Assembly: GCF_023229695.1 (NCBI RefSeq)
Contig: NZ_JALNYS010000016.1
Location: forward strand, 20,697 to 84,696
From: Sulfuricurvum sp.
GTDB taxonomy: Bacteria; Campylobacterota; Campylobacteria; Campylobacterales; Sulfurimonadaceae
Reading direction: 5' to 3'
DNA: 64,000 nt
The translations under genes and the position numbers were made by a program. This document shows, piece by piece, positions 62,877-64,000 of the stretch; within the stretch, counting starts at the first letter, position 1, and each line of letters opens with the position of its first letter. The notes below the pieces were generated by a model. That model made no database searches, had not been told where the DNA came from, and worked only from the letters and a program-made list of their open reading frames with translations.

Positions 62877-63230
62877 TAGCTATGTGGAAAAAAGATTTTG
62901 AAGGCGATGAAGAATGTATGGGAATATTTAATATCTTTAGATTATAATTTTTTTACAATAGCTATTATATAAACTATTGAGAATATCCAGTCAAGCTTTC
63001 GTGATTTTGTAAAAGAGGACGTGGATGATAACCAAATCGCTCTTTTTTGTGAATGTTTTTATCCGTTTTTCGAATATTTTCATCAAAATCATAGACAATT
63101 TGAGTTAAAAAGTAACGTTTTTATTGTTAAGATATAGTTTTTATGTATGATTTTACTTACTTAGTGTATTATTTCCTTGATACAAGCTCCATTTGTTCTG
63201 AGGTTTGTAGTCATTATTTTTCCTTTTATG
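62877..63230. other. AT-rich stretch without a supported gene
   Basis: About 350 bases of very AT-rich sequence. A 21-codon ATG frame at 62881-62946 has no ribosome site and is not called. No repeats or RNA genes were recognised before the promoter-like TATAAT at 63231. Confidence 0.5.
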
Positions 63231-63364
63231 TATAATGTACTAAGAGGTGTAGATAATTGATTTTTTAAACATTTAAACGTGTTGGTAGCCGTTTATAATG
63301 TTTTTCCCAAGAACGTAAAAAACTGAAGAAAAGCCTGACCATTTTATGGTTGGGCTTTTTTTTT
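63231..63364 (+). ncRNA. Candidate small RNA with promoter and intrinsic terminator
   Basis: TATAAT at 63231-63236 would start a transcript near 63243. Then come a long hairpin (AAACATTTAAACG at 63267-63279 with CGTTTATAATGTTT at 63290-63303, one bulged base, 10-base loop) and a 10-bp terminator stem (63332-63341 with 63347-63356) followed by nine T residues. No ORF fits inside. The predicted RNA is about 120 nt. It is not a family I recognise. Confidence 0.45.
63332..63364 (+). terminator. Strong intrinsic terminator
   Basis: AGCCTGACCA and TGGTTGGGCT pair over 10 positions (two G-U) with a TTTTA loop and nine T residues. It is the best terminator in the island and directly precedes the 5S-like sequence. 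Confidence 0.75.
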
Positions 63365-63488
63365 GCTATCTTTTTTGTGATGAACGAGAGCAAGAAACGC
63401 CCGGATACCATTTCGAACCCGGAAGCTAAGTGCCTCATCGCTGATAATACTGCACCTTTCAGGTGTGGAAATGTAGGTAGTTGCAAAG
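63362..63488 (+). rRNA. Orphan, divergent 5S rRNA-like sequence
   Basis: The stretch CGCCCGGATACCATTTCGAA through CCCGGAAGCTAAG, GCTGATAATACTGC, CACCTTTCAGGTGTGG and AATGTAGGTAGTTGC follows Campylobacterota 5S rRNA from loop B to the 3' end. The 5' quarter is poor: helix I would be only TTTGC/GCAAA plus weak pairs, and the start merges with the T-run of a terminator. No 16S or 23S gene is near. It is probably a decayed or displaced copy. Confidence 0.55.
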
Positions 63489-63530
63489 AAGAACTCAGTT
63501 TTTTTACGTTCAAGCGGGAGGAACAAGCCA

Positions 63531-63608
63531 GTGTTTGAAACTATCGGTTATTTAGTTATCGGATTAGTATACATCGCTATTGCTTTACATCACACCGGTG
63601 TGATTTAA
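63531..63608 (+). CDS. 25-residue membrane peptide ORF
   Basis: GTG start with a strong GGGAGG site 8-9 bases upstream. It encodes MFETIGYLVIGLVYIAIALH then HTGVI and TAA. Nearly the whole peptide is one transmembrane helix. A terminator follows at 63651. Length and hydrophobicity recall small subunits of respiratory or transport complexes, but no partner is nearby and the family is not recognised. Confidence 0.5.
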   Translation: MFETIGYLVIGLVYIAIALHHTGVI

Positions 63609-63650
63609 TAGTTGAGTTAAGGGGAGCTACCAACGAACTTTAATTCGAAG

Positions 63651-63683
63651 ACCTACAATTGCCTAATAGCGTTGTAGGTTTTT
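63651..63683 (+). terminator. Intrinsic terminator after the 25-residue ORF
   Basis: ACCTACAA (63651-63658) pairs with TTGTAGGT (63672-63679), 13-base loop, followed by TTTTAAT. It would end a transcript covering the 5S-like sequence and the small ORF. Confidence 0.65.
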
Positions 63684-63770
63684 AATATATATTGAGTCAC
63701 TTTGACACTAATGTACCTTTTAATGTACCTATTTTTAAATAGCCCCTTTAAAACTACCAAAAATAGGCAA

Positions 63771-63794
63771 TTCGTGAATCTCTCCTCGGCCACC
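63771..63794. repeat. Possible attachment site, right copy
   Basis: TTCGTGAATCTCTCCTC-GGCCACC resembles the tRNA-Ser 3' end at 61606-61630 (same order, with small insertions and deletions). It bounds a stretch of about 2.2 kb. The imperfect match suggests an old or repeatedly used integration site. Confidence 0.45.
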
Positions 63795-63912
63795 TAAATC
63801 ACCCATTTACCGTACTTTCAAAGATCTAAAAAAACATCAGTGACACTATAGTGCCATAGTATTGACACCATAAATATCAATCGACTTATTAAACGGTTTT
63901 CTTGCATATGAC

Positions 63913-64000
63913 GGAGTATTCGGCCAGTGATCGCGGAGATTATTCGGCCACTTGAAGAGAGATATTTTCTGTGTTTGGATTTTAACATAAAGTGGCCGGA
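63913..64000. mobile_element. Possible IS21-like element terminus (cut by window edge)
   Basis: TATTCGGCCA occurs twice as a direct repeat (63917-63926, 63941-63950), and an inverted form AAGTGGCCGGA ends the window (63990-64000). Multiple short repeats built on CGGCCA at the tips are typical of IS21-family elements. No transposase frame is visible before base 64000, so this is a pattern call. Confidence 0.35.

Noticed and set aside
62881..62946. 21-codon ATG frame after the island membrane protein
   Set aside because: No ribosome site, very AT-rich, no terminator or conservation evidence.
63710..63730. AATGTACCT direct repeat (63710-63718 and 63722-63730)
   Set aside because: Too short and only two copies; no structure around it.
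63844..63853. CACTATAGTG palindrome near the right edge
   Set aside because: Only 10 bases with no second copy or gene context; likely chance in AT-rich DNA.
1..64000. CRISPR array, prophage or complete transposase
   Set aside because: No regularly spaced repeats, phage structural genes or full transposase frame were seen on either strand.

Overview
The window is about 64 kb of a Campylobacterota (Epsilonproteobacteria) chromosome, most like the Sulfuricurvum/Sulfurimonas group. This rests on protein character and gene order: the block rplU-rpmA-obgE-proB-fmt-birA-parA-parB-atpF'-atpF-atpH-atpA-atpG-atpD-atpC-tolQ-tolR-tolA-tolB-pal-cpoB-slyD is the arrangement known from Helicobacter, Campylobacter and Sulfurimonas. 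FlaG/FliS/FliW and a Csd4/Pgp1-type cell-shape peptidase point the same way. No database search was possible, so the genus is an inference.

Layout. (1) 1-17.8 kb, nearly all minus strand: L21/L27, Obg, ProB, Fmt, BirA, the ParAB segregation pair, F1 plus the two b-type stalk subunits of ATP synthase, the Tol-Pal envelope system, SlyD, a Fis-type regulator and the start of fabD. Genes overlap or lie a few bases apart, so long co-transcription is likely. (2) 17.9-26.2 kb: RidA, an Rrf2 regulator, and a minus-strand assimilatory sulfate operon running cysK, DUF2061, cysH, a 30-residue small ORF, cysD, cysN, sulfite reductase and a cysteine-desulfurase-like enzyme. (3) 26.4-29.4 kb: two copies of a short multi-hairpin repeat with inverted ends flank three genes: a periplasmic thioredoxin, an M20 amidohydrolase and a GNAT acetyltransferase. 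(4) 29.4-36 kb: dapE, a MutS-like ATPase with a C-terminal HNH nuclease, a single-PAS sensor, MATE and MFS transporters.

(5) 36-42.5 kb, plus strand: flaG with a sigma28-type promoter, fliS, a FliT-like ORF, argG, a ferredoxin-thioredoxin-reductase/rhodanese fusion, rplI, hslV, hslU and era. (6) 42.5-53.4 kb: a Csd4-type carboxypeptidase, then a tightly packed type II secretion/type IV pilus-like cluster (PilM-PilN fusion, PilO, PilP-like, MshL-type secretin, ExeA-type ATPase, TPR protein, GspE, GspF). It resembles the Campylobacter cts natural-transformation genes and has no pilin gene here. (7) 53.4-61.5 kb: a UvrD-like helicase, fliW, valS, a GNAT protein, YceI, pyrF, an exported protein and a 48-residue ORF whose ribosome site lies in a hairpin.

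(8) 61.5-64 kb: tRNA-Ser(GCU) followed by an AT-rich accessory stretch. It holds one unrecognised membrane protein, a candidate small RNA, a lone degenerate 5S rRNA-like sequence, a 25-residue membrane peptide ORF, an imperfect copy of the tRNA 3' end (possible attachment site) and, at the right edge, what looks like the end of an insertion sequence. No CRISPR array, prophage or complete transposase gene was seen.
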